Positions 1 to 10,513 of a stretch of 64,000 nt of DNA are shown in pieces. Made by a program: the position numbers and the translations under genes. Under the pieces are notes generated by a model. That model had not been told where the DNA came from. It saw only the letters and a list, made by a program, of their open reading frames with translations, and did not search any database. How positions within the stretch are numbered: position 1 is the first letter of the stretch; every line of letters starts with the position of its first letter. Source of the stretch: Paraburkholderia sp. Tr-20389 (GTDB taxonomy: Bacteria; Pseudomonadota; Gammaproteobacteria; Burkholderiales; Burkholderiaceae); the NCBI RefSeq assembly GCF_017104565.1, contig NZ_JAAGPD010000005.1, forward strand, positions 248,001 to 312,000, in the 5' to 3' direction.

Positions 1-694
<694 letters not shown>

Positions 695-994
695 ATGGCC
701 CTGACTCTGACCGATGTGAAACGCATCGCCCATCTCGCACGGCTCGAACTGCCCGATGCCGACGCCGAGCACACGCTCACCCAGCTCAACGACTTTTTTG
801 GCCTCGTCGAACAGATGCAGGCAGTCGATACGACAGGCATCGCGCCGCTCGCGCACCCGATCGAGCAGATCGAAGACGTCGCCTTGCGTCTGCGCAACGA
901 CGCCGTCACTGAAAACGTGAATCGCGACGACTATCAGCGCCCGGCGCCGGCCGTGCAGGACGGCCTGTATCTGGTGCCGAAGGTCATCGAATAA
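695..994 (+). CDS. gatC: Asp-tRNA(Asn)/Glu-tRNA(Gln) amidotransferase subunit GatC
   Basis: Small 99-residue subunit that wraps around GatA and stabilises the GatCAB amidotransferase. The complex converts mischarged Glu-tRNA(Gln) and Asp-tRNA(Asn) to Gln-tRNA and Asn-tRNA in the cytoplasm. The sequence has the family's N-terminal helix ([14 protein letters not shown]) and the C-terminal [11 protein letters not shown]. It is the first gene of a gatC-gatA-gatB operon, with 153 bases before the chosen gatA start. Length is normal for the family. Confidence 0.97.
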   Translation: MALTLTDVKRIAHLARLELPDADAEHTLTQLNDFFGLVEQMQAVDTTGIAPLAHPIEQIEDVALRLRNDAVTENVNRDDYQRPAPAVQDGLYLVPKVIE

Positions 995-1147
995 GCGTCG
1001 TGACGTCGTGATTAAGCACAGGGTTGTGTGTCATGCGTGCGAATACGCGCGCAACATGGCCCGCTCCTTTCGGCCCGGCGTGCCGGCGGGCGGCCGGATG
1101 CCCAAACGGCGGCGCACTGCGCCGTCGCGCTTTCCAGGAAAAACGCA

Positions 1148-2641
1148 ATGCATGAAAAAAGCTTGACCGAACTGCGCGCCGCGCTCGACGCGAAGCAATG
1201 CTCCGCAGTCGAACTGGCGCAGACGTATCTGAAGCGGATCGAAGACCACAAGGCGCTGAACGCGTTCGTTCACGTCGACGCGCAGCAGACGCTCGCGCAG
1301 GCGCAAGCCGCCGACGCGCTGATCGCAGCCGGCAATGCCGGCCCGCTGACGGGCCTGCCCATTGCGCATAAGGACGTGTTCGTCACGCGCAACTGGCGTT
1401 CCACGGCCGGCTCGAAGATGCTCGAAAACTACACGAGCCCGTTCGATGCCACCGTCGTCGACCGTCTCGCGCAGGCGGGCATGGTGTGCGTCGGCAAGAC
1501 CAATATGGACGAGTTCGCGATGGGCTCGTCGAACGAAAATTCGTATTTCGGCCCCGTGCAGAACCCTTGGGACCGCAAGGCGGTGCCTGGCGGCTCGTCG
1601 GGCGGTTCGGCGGCGGCTGTCGCCGCGCGTCTCGCGCCCGCCGCGACGGGCACGGACACGGGCGGCTCGATCCGTCAGCCCGCGTCGTTCTCGGGCATTA
1701 CGGGCATCAAGCCGACGTACGGCCGCGTGTCGCGCTACGGAATGATCGCGTTCGCATCGTCGCTCGATCAGGGCGGCCCGATGGCTCAGACGGCGGCCGA
1801 CTGCGCGCTGCTGCTCAACGCAATGGGCGGCTTCGACGAGCGCGATTCGACGAGCCTCACGCACGATCACGAAGACTACACGCGCTACCTTGGCCAGAAC
1901 TGGACGGGCGCGGGCAACGCGGGCGACAAGCCGCTTGCGGGCCTGCGTATCGGCTTGCCGAAGGAATACTTCGGCGCGGGTCTCGCCGACGACGTGCGCG
2001 CATCCATCGACGCGGCGCTGAAGCAATATGAAGCGCTCGGCGCGACGCTCGTCGAGGTGTCGCTGCCCAAGACGGAACTGTCGATTCCCGTGTACTACGT
2101 GATTGCACCGGCGGAAGCATCGTCGAACCTCTCGCGTTTTGATGGCGTGCGCTACGGCCATCGCGCGGCCGAGTATCGCGATCTGCTCGACATGTACAAG
2201 AAGTCGCGCGCGGAGGGCTTCGGCCCCGAAGTGAAGCGCCGCATTCTGGTGGGCACGTATGTGCTGTCGCACGGCTACTACGACGCGTACTACCTGCAGG
2301 CGCAAAAAATCCGCCGCATCATCGCGCAGGATTTCCAGGAAGCGTTCAAGCAATGCGACGTGATCATGGGCCCGGTGGCGCCGTCGGTCGCGTGGGACAT
2401 CGGCGCGAAGGGCGACGATCCTGTGCAGATGTATCTCGCGGACATCTACACGCTGTCGGTGAGCCTCGCGGGCCTGCCCGGCATGAGCGTGCCGTGCGGT
2501 TTCGGCGCGGGCGCGAATGCGCAGCGTCCGGTCGGCTTGCAGATCATCGGCAACTATTTCAACGAAGCACGCATGCTGCAAGTGGCTGACGCGTTCCAAC
2601 GCGCCACCGACTGGCATCGCAAGGCGCCGGCGGGAGTCTGA
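1148..2641 (+). CDS. gatA: Asp-tRNA(Asn)/Glu-tRNA(Gln) amidotransferase subunit GatA
   Basis: Glutaminase subunit that releases ammonia from glutamine and channels it to GatB. The 497 residues show the amidase signature: catalytic Lys near residue 75 (AHKDVF), the Gly/Ser-rich [14 protein letters not shown] segment, and [13 protein letters not shown] carrying the second catalytic Ser. The frame is open further upstream, to 1028, but [13 protein letters not shown] at 1148 matches the usual N-terminus. The upstream extension is a compositionally odd Arg/Ala-rich stretch and is unlikely to be translated. The stop is 2 bases before gatB, suggesting translational coupling. Confidence 0.96.
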   Translation: MHEKSLTELRAALDAKQCSAVELAQTYLKRIEDHKALNAFVHVDAQQTLAQAQAADALIAAGNAGPLTGLPIAHKDVFVTRNWRSTAGSKMLENYTSPFDATVVDRLAQAGMVCVGKTNMDEFAMGSSNENSYFGPVQNPWDRKAVPGGSSGGSAAAVAARLAPAATGTDTGGSIRQPASFSGITGIKPTYGRVSRYGMIAFASSLDQGGPMAQTAADCALLLNAMGGFDERDSTSLTHDHEDYTRYLGQNWTGAGNAGDKPLAGLRIGLPKEYFGAGLADDVRASIDAALKQYEALGATLVEVSLPKTELSIPVYYVIAPAEASSNLSRFDGVRYGHRAAEYRDLLDMYKKSRAEGFGPEVKRRILVGTYVLSHGYYDAYYLQAQKIRRIIAQDFQEAFKQCDVIMGPVAPSVAWDIGAKGDDPVQMYLADIYTLSVSLAGLPGMSVPCGFGAGANAQRPVGLQIIGNYFNEARMLQVADAFQRATDWHRKAPAGV

Positions 2642-2643
2642 AT

Positions 2644-4119
2644 ATGGCAACACAATGGGAAGTCGTTATCGGTCTCGAGACCCACGCGCAACTGTCGACG
2701 GTCTCGAAGATCTTCTCGGGCGCGGCCACGCAGTTCGGCGCCGCGCCGAACACGCAGGCCTGCCCCGTCGATCTGGCCTTGCCGGGCGTGCTGCCCGTGA
2801 TGAACAAGGGCGCTGTGGAGCGCGCGATCCAGTTCGGTCTCTCGATCGACGCGACGATCGCGCCGCGCAGCATCTTCGCGCGCAAGAACTACTTCTACCC
2901 TGATCTGCCGAAGGGCTATCAGATCAGCCAGTACGAAATCCCTGTCGTGCAGGGCGGTCAGATCACGATTCAGGTTCCTGCCAACGAAAAGGCCGGTAAA
3001 GAAGCGTACGAGAAGACCATCAACCTGACGCGCGCTCACCTCGAAGAAGACGCGGGCAAGTCGCTGCACGAAGACTTCGCGGGCATGACGGGCATCGACC
3101 TGAATCGCGCGGGCACGCCGCTGCTCGAAATCGTCACCGAGCCGGAAATGCGCAGCGCCGCCGAAGCCGTTGCGTACGCGAAGGCGCTGCATGGTCTGGT
3201 CGTGTGGCTCGGCATCTGCGACGGCAATATGCAGGAAGGCTCGTTCCGCTGCGACGCGAACGTGTCGGTGCGTCCCGTGGGGCAGAAGGAATTCGGCACG
3301 CGCGCTGAGATCAAGAACCTGAACTCGTTCCGCTTCCTCGAAGAAGCGATCCAGTACGAAGTGCGTCGTCAGATCGAACTGATCGAAGACGGCGGCACCG
3401 TGGTGCAGGAAACGCGTCTGTACGATCCGGACAAGCGCGAAACGCGCTCGATGCGCAGCAAGGAAGACGCGCACGATTACCGCTATTTCCCCGATCCCGA
3501 TCTGATGCCGCTTGTGATCGACGCAGCGTGGGTCGAGCGTGTGAAGGGCGAACTGCCTGAACTGCCCGCCGCGATGCAGAAGCGCTTCGTCGACCAATAC
3601 GGTCTCACGCCGTACGATGCGGGCGTCGTCACGTCGGGCAAGGCGATGGCCGCTTACTACGAGGCCGTCGTGGCAAAGGCCGGCGCAGCGCAGGCGAAGG
3701 TCGCGGCGAACTGGCTGATGGGCGAAGTGTCGTCGCAACTGAATCGCGAAGACCTCGACATCGCCGACAGCCCGGTTTCCGCCGCGCAACTCGCGCTAGT
3801 TCTGCAGCGCATCGCCGACGGCACGATCTCGAACAAGATCGCGAAGGAAATTTTCCTCGCGATCTGGGAAGAGAAGGCCACCGACGAAGCCGCCGCTGAC
3901 CGCATCATCGAAGCGAAGGGCCTCAAGCAGATTTCGGATACAGGCGCGCTCGAAGCGATCATCGACGAAGTGCTCGCCGCGAACCAGAAATCGGTCGAGG
4001 AATTCCGCGCCGGCAAGGAAAAGGCGTTCAACGCGCTGATCGGTCAGGCGATGAAGGCGACCAAGGGCAAGGCGAATCCGCAGCAGGTCAACGAACTGTT
4101 GAAGAAGAAGCTGGGCTAA
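2644..4119 (+). CDS. gatB: Asp-tRNA(Asn)/Glu-tRNA(Gln) amidotransferase subunit GatB
   Basis: Kinase/transamidase subunit that phosphorylates the misacylated Glu or Asp and amidates it with ammonia from GatA. The 491 residues contain the GLETHAQL start motif, the catalytic-domain strings [18 protein letters not shown] and HLEEDAGK, and the C-terminal YqeY-like tRNA-binding domain (last 150 residues, ending [17 protein letters not shown]). It is the last gene of the gatCAB operon and is followed by a likely intrinsic terminator. Confidence 0.97.
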   Translation: MATQWEVVIGLETHAQLSTVSKIFSGAATQFGAAPNTQACPVDLALPGVLPVMNKGAVERAIQFGLSIDATIAPRSIFARKNYFYPDLPKGYQISQYEIPVVQGGQITIQVPANEKAGKEAYEKTINLTRAHLEEDAGKSLHEDFAGMTGIDLNRAGTPLLEIVTEPEMRSAAEAVAYAKALHGLVVWLGICDGNMQEGSFRCDANVSVRPVGQKEFGTRAEIKNLNSFRFLEEAIQYEVRRQIELIEDGGTVVQETRLYDPDKRETRSMRSKEDAHDYRYFPDPDLMPLVIDAAWVERVKGELPELPAAMQKRFVDQYGLTPYDAGVVTSGKAMAAYYEAVVAKAGAAQAKVAANWLMGEVSSQLNREDLDIADSPVSAAQLALVLQRIADGTISNKIAKEIFLAIWEEKATDEAAADRIIEAKGLKQISDTGALEAIIDEVLAANQKSVEEFRAGKEKAFNALIGQAMKATKGKANPQQVNELLKKKLG

Positions 4120-4141
4120 CCGTTGTAGACGTATCCGCAGG

Positions 4142-4190
4142 ACGGGCTGTTGTCGCATCGAAAGTCGCGCAACGGCCCGTTTGCTTTTTC
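4142..4190 (+). terminator. Rho-independent terminator after gatB
   Basis: Stem ACGGGCTGTTG (4142-4152) pairs with CAACGGCCCGT (4170-4180), 11 pairs with one G-T wobble, followed by TTGCTTTTTC. It lies 22 bases after the gatB stop, in the expected place for the end of the gatCAB transcript. Confidence 0.75.
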
Positions 4191-4225
4191 ACTGGGCGTA
4201 AAGCGTCGCAGAGGAGGACAGGCAG

Positions 4226-5062
4226 ATGGCAAAGAAGAACGGTCTCGACGAATATCGCGTGCCTTTTTTCGACGACGACGGCAAGTCGAAGTTTTCTCTC
4301 GCTGGCGTCGATCCGTCGACGAAGCCGTTCTCGACGGGATCGAAGGACACCGACCGCGAACGCCTCGCCGAAATCGGCGCTGCGCTGGATGCGCAACAGG
4401 AACGCCTGCACGCGCAGCGCGTTCAGCGCGTGCTGCTGGTGCTGCAAGGCATGGATACGAGCGGCAAGGACGGCACGATCCGTGCGGTGTTTCATGAAGT
4501 CGATCCGCTCGGTTTGCGCATCGTGCCGTTCAAGGCACCGACGCTCAACGAACTCGCGCACGATTTCCTGTGGCGCGTCCATTCGCAGGCGCCCGCCGCC
4601 GGCGAACTGACGATCTTCAATCGCAGCCACTATGAAGACGTGCTTGTGCCGTATGTGCTCGGCACCTTGAGTAAGGACGAGCGCGACCGGCGCTTCCGGC
4701 ACATTCGCGATTTCGAACGGATGCTCGCGGACAACGGCACGACGATCATCAAGTGCATGCTGCACATTTCGAAGGACGAGCAGCGCGAGCGACTGCAGGC
4801 GCGGATCGACGATCCGACCAAGCACTGGAAATTCGACGTCTCCGATCTCGACGCGCGCAAGCTGTGGGACAAGTATCAGGACGCCTACGAGGACGCACTC
4901 GCCGCGACGTCGACGGATTACGCGCCGTGGTACGTGATTCCGGCGAACTCGAAGACGCATCGCAACGTGATGATCGGCGAACTGCTGCTGCGCGCGTTCG
5001 AGTCGTTGAAGCTCGAATTCCCGCCGGCGAAAGAATCGCTGAAGGGCGTGATAGTCGAATGA
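4226..5062 (+). CDS. Polyphosphate kinase 2 family (polyP:nucleotide phosphotransferase)
   Basis: A PPK2-type enzyme uses inorganic polyphosphate as phosphoryl donor for nucleotides (AMP/ADP) in the cytoplasm. The 278 residues carry a P-loop GMDTSGKDG near residues 75-83, the PPK2 strings FKAPTLNELAHDFLWRVH and FNRSHYEDV (Walker B-like region), and a lid segment with HISKDEQRERLQARIDDP. The single-domain length suits class I or III PPK2. The string LVLQGMDTSGKDGTIRAVFHEVDP points to class III, but substrate preference cannot be read here. A GAGGAGG ribosome binding site precedes the ATG. Confidence 0.9.
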   Translation: MAKKNGLDEYRVPFFDDDGKSKFSLAGVDPSTKPFSTGSKDTDRERLAEIGAALDAQQERLHAQRVQRVLLVLQGMDTSGKDGTIRAVFHEVDPLGLRIVPFKAPTLNELAHDFLWRVHSQAPAAGELTIFNRSHYEDVLVPYVLGTLSKDERDRRFRHIRDFERMLADNGTTIIKCMLHISKDEQRERLQARIDDPTKHWKFDVSDLDARKLWDKYQDAYEDALAATSTDYAPWYVIPANSKTHRNVMIGELLLRAFESLKLEFPPAKESLKGVIVE

Positions 5063-5105
5063 TGTTCACCTCGTCGAATAGACGAAAACACAACGAAGGA
5101 AAAAC

Positions 5106-5885
5106 ATGTTGCGTGTGATCACGGCTAATCTGAACGGCATCCGTTCGGCGGCCAAGAAGGGCTTTTTCGATTGGTTCGGCGAGCAGAAGGCCGATGTCGT
5201 GTGCGTGCAGGAAATCAAGTGCTCGCAGGACGACATGACGCCCGAGTTCCTCGCGCCGCACGGTTTCACCGGCTATTTCCAGCATGCGGTGAAAAAGGGC
5301 TATAGCGGTGCGGGTCTCTACACGCGTCACGAGCCGGATGAAGTCGTGATCGGCTTCGGCAGCGAAGAGTTCGATCCCGAAGGGCGTTATGTGGAAGCGC
5401 GCTTCGGCAATCTGTCGGTGATCTCGGTATACGTGCCGTCGGGTTCGAGCGGCGACGAGCGCCAGCAGGCGAAGTACCGTTTCATGGACGAGTTCATGCC
5501 GCATCTCGCGGAACTGTCGAAGGAACGCGAAGTGATCGTGTGCGGCGACGTGAACATCGTGCACAAGGAAATCGACATCAAGAACTGGAAGGGCAACCAG
5601 AAGAATTCGGGCTGTCTGCCGGAAGAGCGCGCGTGGCTCACCAAACTGTTCGACGAAGTCGGTTATGTCGACGTGTTCCGCACGCTCGACCAGCGGCCCG
5701 AGCAGTACACGTGGTGGAGCAATCGCGGCCAGGCGTATGCGAAGAACGTGGGCTGGCGTATCGATTACCAGATCGCGACGCAGGGTGTCGCGGCGACGGC
5801 GAAGCGAGTCGATGTGTTTCGCGATATCAAGTTCAGCGACCACGCGCCCGTGACCGTCGACTACGCTCACAAGCTGGCGAAATAA
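5106..5885 (+). CDS. xth: Exodeoxyribonuclease III (AP endonuclease)
   Basis: Mg-dependent base-excision-repair enzyme that cleaves abasic sites and has 3'-5' exonuclease activity. The 259 residues show the endonuclease/exonuclease/phosphatase fold residues: Asn in TANLNGIRSA, catalytic Glu in VCVQEIKC, Asp/Asn in CGDVNIVHKEID, and the C-terminal SDHAPVTVDY with the catalytic Asp-His. Length and ends match ExoIII/XthA. It starts 43 bases after the PPK2 gene and may be co-transcribed with it. It is convergent with the M48 protease gene, with a 24-base gap holding only a weak 6-bp stem. Confidence 0.95.
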   Translation: MLRVITANLNGIRSAAKKGFFDWFGEQKADVVCVQEIKCSQDDMTPEFLAPHGFTGYFQHAVKKGYSGAGLYTRHEPDEVVIGFGSEEFDPEGRYVEARFGNLSVISVYVPSGSSGDERQQAKYRFMDEFMPHLAELSKEREVIVCGDVNIVHKEIDIKNWKGNQKNSGCLPEERAWLTKLFDEVGYVDVFRTLDQRPEQYTWWSNRGQAYAKNVGWRIDYQIATQGVAATAKRVDVFRDIKFSDHAPVTVDYAHKLAK

Positions 5886-5909
5886 TTCTTCCCGGAAGCG
5901 CTGCGGGAA

Positions 5910-7112
5910 TCAGTCGCTCACGGTCGTGCGCCGCGGGCGGCCGATGCCCGCGTAGTCGGGCAGCGCATCGACGGTCTTGCCGACTGCCTTCGCGTACAGC
6001 GGCAGCATGTCGGCGAGCCGCTTCATGATGTCCGCGCGTCGCTCCGCGTTATACGGATGCACGAAGATGAAGCCCTGATCGCGGTTGCCTCGCGTCGCGA
6101 CGGCGAGCTTGTCCCAAAGCGTGATGGCCGCCCGCGGATCGAAACCGGCACGCGATGCAATCTCGCTGCCTATCACGTCGGCTTCCGTTTCGTCGGCGCG
6201 TTCGTACTTCATTTCCACCAGCTGCGTGCCGATGCCGAGCGGCGCTGCGCCGAGATCGGCGAGACCGAACAGTTGCGGAATCGACCCTGATCCGAGTTGC
6301 GCGGCCTGCTGTTCGCCGAGCCGCTCGCGGGCATGCTCGCGCAGAGCATGCGCGATCTCATGGCCCAGCAGCATGCCCAGTTCGTTGTCGTTGGGTTTGA
6401 CCTTGTCGAGCATGCCGCCGTACACGATGATCTTGCCGCCCGGCAGGCAGTACGCCCGAATGTCGGGCGAGCGCAGCACTGCGACGTCCCACTTCCAGTT
6501 CTTCGCTCGGTCATTCCATTTCAGCGAATACGGAATCAGCTTGTCGACGATCGACTGCACGCGCTTCACGTGCGGGTCCGATGGCGGATAGAGCCGGTTC
6601 ATGTGCTCGGCGCCGCGTGCGATCTGATCGAATTCCTCGGCCGATTGCGCTTCGAGCATCGGCGACGGAATCAGATTGCGAAACACCGCGTAGCCGCCGT
6701 AACGCAACTGCTGGTTCGGTTGGAACGGTGTCGGTAATACAGGTGCCGGCGTGGGCGTGCGCGCCGTCACGGGTGTTTGAGGCGTCGCCGAGCCTGCATT
6801 CGATGGCGCCGATGCGCCAGACGTAGCGGTAGGCGCGGATTCGGACTTCGGCGCCGACGGTGTGGAAGGCGCTGATGGTGCAGAAGGAGCCGACGGGGCA
6901 GTGGGTGCATTCGCTGCGGGCGGCGAACCGACATTCGACGTCGGCTCTGCCGCGTTCACTTGCCACGGTGATGCGACGCCGAAACCTGCACATGCAGCAA
7001 GGACGGCGACGTGCAATGCATGCGCACGCACGCGCATGCGATATGCAGGCGATCGACGGGAAACGGCGCGCAGAGCCCGACCAATGGCGGCGCGCCGTGA
7101 CGCAAACACCAT
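5910..7112 (-). CDS. M48 family zinc metalloprotease, exported, Ste24/BepA-like
   Basis: About 400 residues. A basic N-terminus and hydrophobic segment (HVAVLAACAGFGVAS) form a signal peptide, followed by a long Ala/Pro/Ser-rich linker. The peptidase domain has HEIAH as the HExxH zinc site and the downstream third-ligand region YERADETEADVIG. Periplasmic M48 proteins of this kind (BepA/LoiP relatives) act in outer-membrane protein quality control; that role is inferred. The ATG at 7112 overlaps the stop of the upstream transporter gene (TGATG), so translation is probably coupled. An in-frame extension upstream lacks coding character. Confidence 0.88.
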   Translation of the reverse strand: MVFASRRAAIGRALRAVSRRSPAYRMRVRAHALHVAVLAACAGFGVASPWQVNAAEPTSNVGSPPAANAPTAPSAPSAPSAPSTPSAPKSESAPTATSGASAPSNAGSATPQTPVTARTPTPAPVLPTPFQPNQQLRYGGYAVFRNLIPSPMLEAQSAEEFDQIARGAEHMNRLYPPSDPHVKRVQSIVDKLIPYSLKWNDRAKNWKWDVAVLRSPDIRAYCLPGGKIIVYGGMLDKVKPNDNELGMLLGHEIAHALREHARERLGEQQAAQLGSGSIPQLFGLADLGAAPLGIGTQLVEMKYERADETEADVIGSEIASRAGFDPRAAITLWDKLAVATRGNRDQGFIFVHPYNAERRADIMKRLADMLPLYAKAVGKTVDALPDYAGIGRPRRTTVSD

Positions 7113-8506
7113 CACGACTGCTTTCTCCAAGGGGCGATCCGGAACAACAGTAGCATGCCCGGTATAGCAAGCGCCGTGCACACCAGGAAGTAGTCGAACC
7201 AGCCGATCTGCGCGACGACGAAGCCGCTTGCCGCCGACGCCAGCGTGCGCGGCACCGAGGCCAGCGACGTGAAGAGCGCGAACTGCGTCGCCGTGTAACG
7301 CGGGTCGGTCGTGCTCGCGATATACGCGGTGAACGCGGCCAGCGTGAGACCCGTCGTGAACGTTTCGAAGCCGTAGACGATGGCGAGCGCCACTGACATC
7401 GGATCGAGCTGCACGGTCCAGCCGATGCCGAACAGCGACAGCAGCTGCGTCGTGCCCGCGCTCAGCGCGACGGCGATGTCGTACACGACGTTCAATCCCG
7501 GCGACGTCGGCCCGACATGCGCGAGCCACGCGAAGCCAAGCGTCGACACCATTTGCAGAATGCCGAAGATCCACAGGCCGCGTCCGATGCCGATCCGCAT
7601 CAGCGCAATACCGCCGATGATGCCGCCCGCGAGGCTCGCGCCGAACGCCGTCGTTTTCGCGATCACGCCGATTTGCGTGCGCGAGAAGCCGATGTCGAGG
7701 AAGAACGACGTGGACAGCGTGGTCGCCATCGTGTCGCCGAGTTTGTACAGGAAGATGAAGCCGAGCACGAACAGCGCGCCGCGCCAGCCGTCGCGGGTGA
7801 GGAATTCATGGAACGGCTCGATGATGGCTTCGCGCAGATTCTTCGGCGGCTTGCCGTGCACTTCGGGTTCGCTGACGACGAGCGTCATGATCATGCCCGG
7901 CAGCATGAACGCGGCCGTCACGACGAACACGGTTGCCCATGGCATGTGGTCCGACAGAATCAGCGCCAGCGAACCGGGCACGAGCGCCGCGATCTTGTAC
8001 GCGTTCACATGCACGGCATTGCCGAGGCCCTGCTCGGTATCGTGCAGCAGTTCGCGGCGATACGCGTCGATCACGATGTCCTGGCTCGCGCCGAAGAACG
8101 CAACGAGCGCGGTCAGCGCGGCCACCGTCCAGATCGAATCGCGCGGAGAGACGATGCCGAGCGAAGCGATCGCGCCAGCAACGAGAATCTGCGTCGCGAG
8201 CATCCAGCCGCGCCGGCGTCCCGGCCGCCAGCCGGGCAGGCGCGGCACGTAGCGGTCCATCAGCGGTGCCCAGATGAACTTCCACGTATAGGGAAACTGG
8301 ATCAGCGCGAACAGCCCGATTTCCTTCAGGTTCACGCCTTCCGAGCGCAGCCAGGCCTGCACGAGATAGACGAGCGTGAAGAGCGGCAACCCCGACGTGA
8401 AGCCGAGAAAGACGCAGATCAGCATGCGCGCGTTGAGAAACGCGCGCCAGCCGGGGTGTTCTTCGTGTGCGGTTAGTGCAGGCGCCTCGTGTGGCGGGTT
8501 CGACAT
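7112..8506 (-). CDS. AmpG-like MFS transporter (muropeptide permease family)
   Basis: 464-residue, roughly 12-helix inner-membrane transporter. The N-terminal half has FLGFTSGLPLFTLVYLVQAWLR and WKFIWAPLMDRYVPR, both typical of AmpG-type permeases that import anhydro-muropeptides for cell-wall recycling. MSNPPHEAP at 8506 is preferred over an upstream in-frame start. It lies 13 bases downstream of metW and overlaps the M48 gene by 3 bases. AmpG is the best match by motif, but acetyl-CoA transporter-like relatives share this fold, so the substrate is inferred. Confidence 0.8.
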   Translation of the reverse strand: MSNPPHEAPALTAHEEHPGWRAFLNARMLICVFLGFTSGLPLFTLVYLVQAWLRSEGVNLKEIGLFALIQFPYTWKFIWAPLMDRYVPRLPGWRPGRRRGWMLATQILVAGAIASLGIVSPRDSIWTVAALTALVAFFGASQDIVIDAYRRELLHDTEQGLGNAVHVNAYKIAALVPGSLALILSDHMPWATVFVVTAAFMLPGMIMTLVVSEPEVHGKPPKNLREAIIEPFHEFLTRDGWRGALFVLGFIFLYKLGDTMATTLSTSFFLDIGFSRTQIGVIAKTTAFGASLAGGIIGGIALMRIGIGRGLWIFGILQMVSTLGFAWLAHVGPTSPGLNVVYDIAVALSAGTTQLLSLFGIGWTVQLDPMSVALAIVYGFETFTTGLTLAAFTAYIASTTDPRYTATQFALFTSLASVPRTLASAASGFVVAQIGWFDYFLVCTALAIPGMLLLFRIAPWRKQS

Positions 8507-8519
8507 GAGATGAGTGACG

Positions 8520-9128
8520 TTAGCTTTTCTTGACGCGATAGACCGCAAGACTACCACGCCAGTTCACGCCCCACCGTACCTGCTGGCCGCCATGCAGGAC
8601 CACGCGATCGAGAATCTCGATGCCGACTTCCGGCGCAAGCGCCTCGAAGTCCTTGATGGTCAGCACACGCACGTTCGGCGTGTTGTGCCACTGATACGGC
8701 AGCGACTTCGACACCGGCATGCGTCCCTGCAAAACCGACAGACGATGCGCCCAATACCCGAAATTTGGGAACGAAACGATGCATTCCTTGCCGACGCGCA
8801 CCGTCTCGCGCAGGATCGCGGCCGTCTGGTGAATGGTCTGCAGCGTTTGAGAGAGGATCGCAAAATCGAAGCTGCCGTCTTCGAACAGACGCAAGCCGTC
8901 TTCCAGATTCTGCTGGATCACGTTGATGCCGTTCTTCGTCGATGCGAGCACGCCGGCGTCGTTGAGCTCGATGCCGTAGCCCGACACTTCGAGTTCTTCC
9001 ATCAGCAGCGACAGCAGCGAGCCGTCGCCGCAGCCGAGATCGAGCACCGTCGCACGCGGTTCGACCCAGCGGGCGATCGCGCGAAAGTCCGGCCGCGTCG
9101 CAAGATAATCGAGAGCGCGCTGGTTCAT
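8520..9128 (-). CDS. metW: Methionine biosynthesis protein MetW
   Basis: SAM-dependent methyltransferase-fold protein of 202 residues. It has the glycine-rich SAM motif [11 protein letters not shown] near residue 30 and the MetW string [12 protein letters not shown]. In proteobacteria using MetX/MetW, MetW is needed for full activity of the homoserine acyltransferase. Its ATG overlaps the metX stop by 4 bases (ATGA), the conserved metXW arrangement, which strongly implies coupled production of the two partners. Confidence 0.95.
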   Translation of the reverse strand: MNQRALDYLATRPDFRAIARWVEPRATVLDLGCGDGSLLSLLMEELEVSGYGIELNDAGVLASTKNGINVIQQNLEDGLRLFEDGSFDFAILSQTLQTIHQTAAILRETVRVGKECIVSFPNFGYWAHRLSVLQGRMPVSKSLPYQWHNTPNVRVLTIKDFEALAPEVGIEILDRVVLHGGQQVRWGVNWRGSLAVYRVKKS

Positions 9129-10270
9129 GCGTTGACCTCCGCAGCAATGCGTTCGTAGTAGGCGCGCATCAAGTTGTGATAGCGCGCATCGTCGAGGAGG
9201 AAGGCGTCGTGGCCGTGCGGCGCGTCGATTTCGCCGTACGTCACCTGGCGCTTGTGATCGAGCAGCGCCTTCACCAGTTCGCGCGATCGCGCGGGCGCGA
9301 ACCGCCAGTCGGTCGAGAAGCTCGCGATCAGATACTTCGCCTTCGTGTGCGCGAGCGCGGCCGTCAGATCGCCGTCGTACGCTTTCGCGGGATCGAAGTA
9401 ATCAAGCGCGCGCGTGATCAGCAGATACGTGTTCGCGTCGAAGTAATCGGCGAACTTGTCGCCCTGATAGCGCAGATACGACTCCACTTCGAACTCGACG
9501 TCGAAGTTGAAGTTGTACGCGTTCTCCGCGCCTTCTGCGCGGCGCAGTGCACGGCCGAATTTCGCGGCCATGTCGTCGTCGGACAGATACGTGATGTGGC
9601 CGATCATCCGCGCGACGCGCAGCCCGCGCTTCGGCTTCACGCCGTGCGCGTAGTAGTCGCCACCGTGGAAGTCGGGGTCCGACAGAATCGACGAACGCGC
9701 CACTTCGTTGAATGCGATGTTCTGTGCCGACAGCTTCGGCGTCGACGCGACGACGATGCAATGTGCGACGCGGTCCGGATACATCATGCTCCACGCGAGC
9801 GCCTGCATGCCGCCGAGGCTGCCGCCCATCACCGCGGCGAATTTCTCGATGCCGAACTCATCGGCGACGCGCGCCTGCGCGTTCACCCAGTCTTCGACGG
9901 TCACGACGGGAAAGCTGGCGCCGTACGGACGGCCCGTCGACGGATCGATGCTCATCGGGCCCGTCGAGCCGAAGCACGAACCGAGATTGTTGACGCCGAT
10001 CACAAAGAAGCGGTTCGTATCGAGCGGCTTGCCGGGGCCGACCATGTTGTCCCACCAGCCGACATTCTTCGGATCGTCCGCATAGACGCCCGCGACGTGA
10101 TGCGACGCGTTAAGCGCGTGGCACACGAGCACGGCGTTGCTGCGCGCGGCATTGAGCGTGCCGTACGTTTCGACGACGAGGTCGTAGTTCGCGAGCGAGC
10201 TGCCGTTCTGCAGGCGCAGCGGCTCGGAAAAATGCATTGTTTGTGGAGTGACGATCCCGATCGATTCCAT
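9125..10270 (-). CDS. metX: Homoserine O-acyltransferase MetX
   Basis: Alpha/beta-hydrolase enzyme that acylates homoserine (acetyl or succinyl donor) in the first committed step of methionine synthesis. The 381 residues include the nucleophile elbow [10 protein letters not shown] with the catalytic Ser, [13 protein letters not shown], and [10 protein letters not shown] with the catalytic His. Proteobacterial MetX partnered with MetW often uses succinyl-CoA, so the acyl donor is not settled. It is the first gene of a four-gene minus-strand run with metW, the AmpG-like gene and the M48 gene. The 243-base upstream region showed no known riboswitch. Confidence 0.95.
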   Translation of the reverse strand: MESIGIVTPQTMHFSEPLRLQNGSSLANYDLVVETYGTLNAARSNAVLVCHALNASHHVAGVYADDPKNVGWWDNMVGPGKPLDTNRFFVIGVNNLGSCFGSTGPMSIDPSTGRPYGASFPVVTVEDWVNAQARVADEFGIEKFAAVMGGSLGGMQALAWSMMYPDRVAHCIVVASTPKLSAQNIAFNEVARSSILSDPDFHGGDYYAHGVKPKRGLRVARMIGHITYLSDDDMAAKFGRALRRAEGAENAYNFNFDVEFEVESYLRYQGDKFADYFDANTYLLITRALDYFDPAKAYDGDLTAALAHTKAKYLIASFSTDWRFAPARSRELVKALLDHKRQVTYGEIDAPHGHDAFLLDDARYHNLMRAYYERIAAEVNA

Positions 10271-10513
10271 TCATTCCGCCTTCTGACATGGGGCGGCTAA
10301 ATGGTGTCGGCGATTGCGCGGAAGGAGAATGTGCGCGGCTGACGACCTCTTTAGCCGCATTTATAGTGAACCGGGACGATGGATGAACCTCGTCCGCTGG
10401 TTCGCGCGCCCGCAATCGAGTCAGCAAATCGGCGCGTTGTACAAGCTTCGACCGTCATGGACGGCCAAGCGCAGAGTATATCGGAAATTCCGGCGCTTCT
10501 GCGGAAAGCGCCC

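Noticed and set aside
1031-2653. 540-codon open frame antisense to gatA
   Set aside because: Arg/His/Ala-rich composition and exact overlap with a well-conserved gene; a typical GC-rich shadow frame. The same applies to long antisense frames over gatB, argB, the RND genes, the cox genes and the ABC permeases.
5886-5909. Terminator between xth and the M48 gene
   Set aside because: Only a 6-bp stem (TTCCCG/CGGGAA) without a T-tract; too weak to call.
10271-10513. SAM riboswitch upstream of metX
   Set aside because: Looked for the SAM-II and SAM-I core helices and found no recognisable consensus or terminator/anti-terminator pair.
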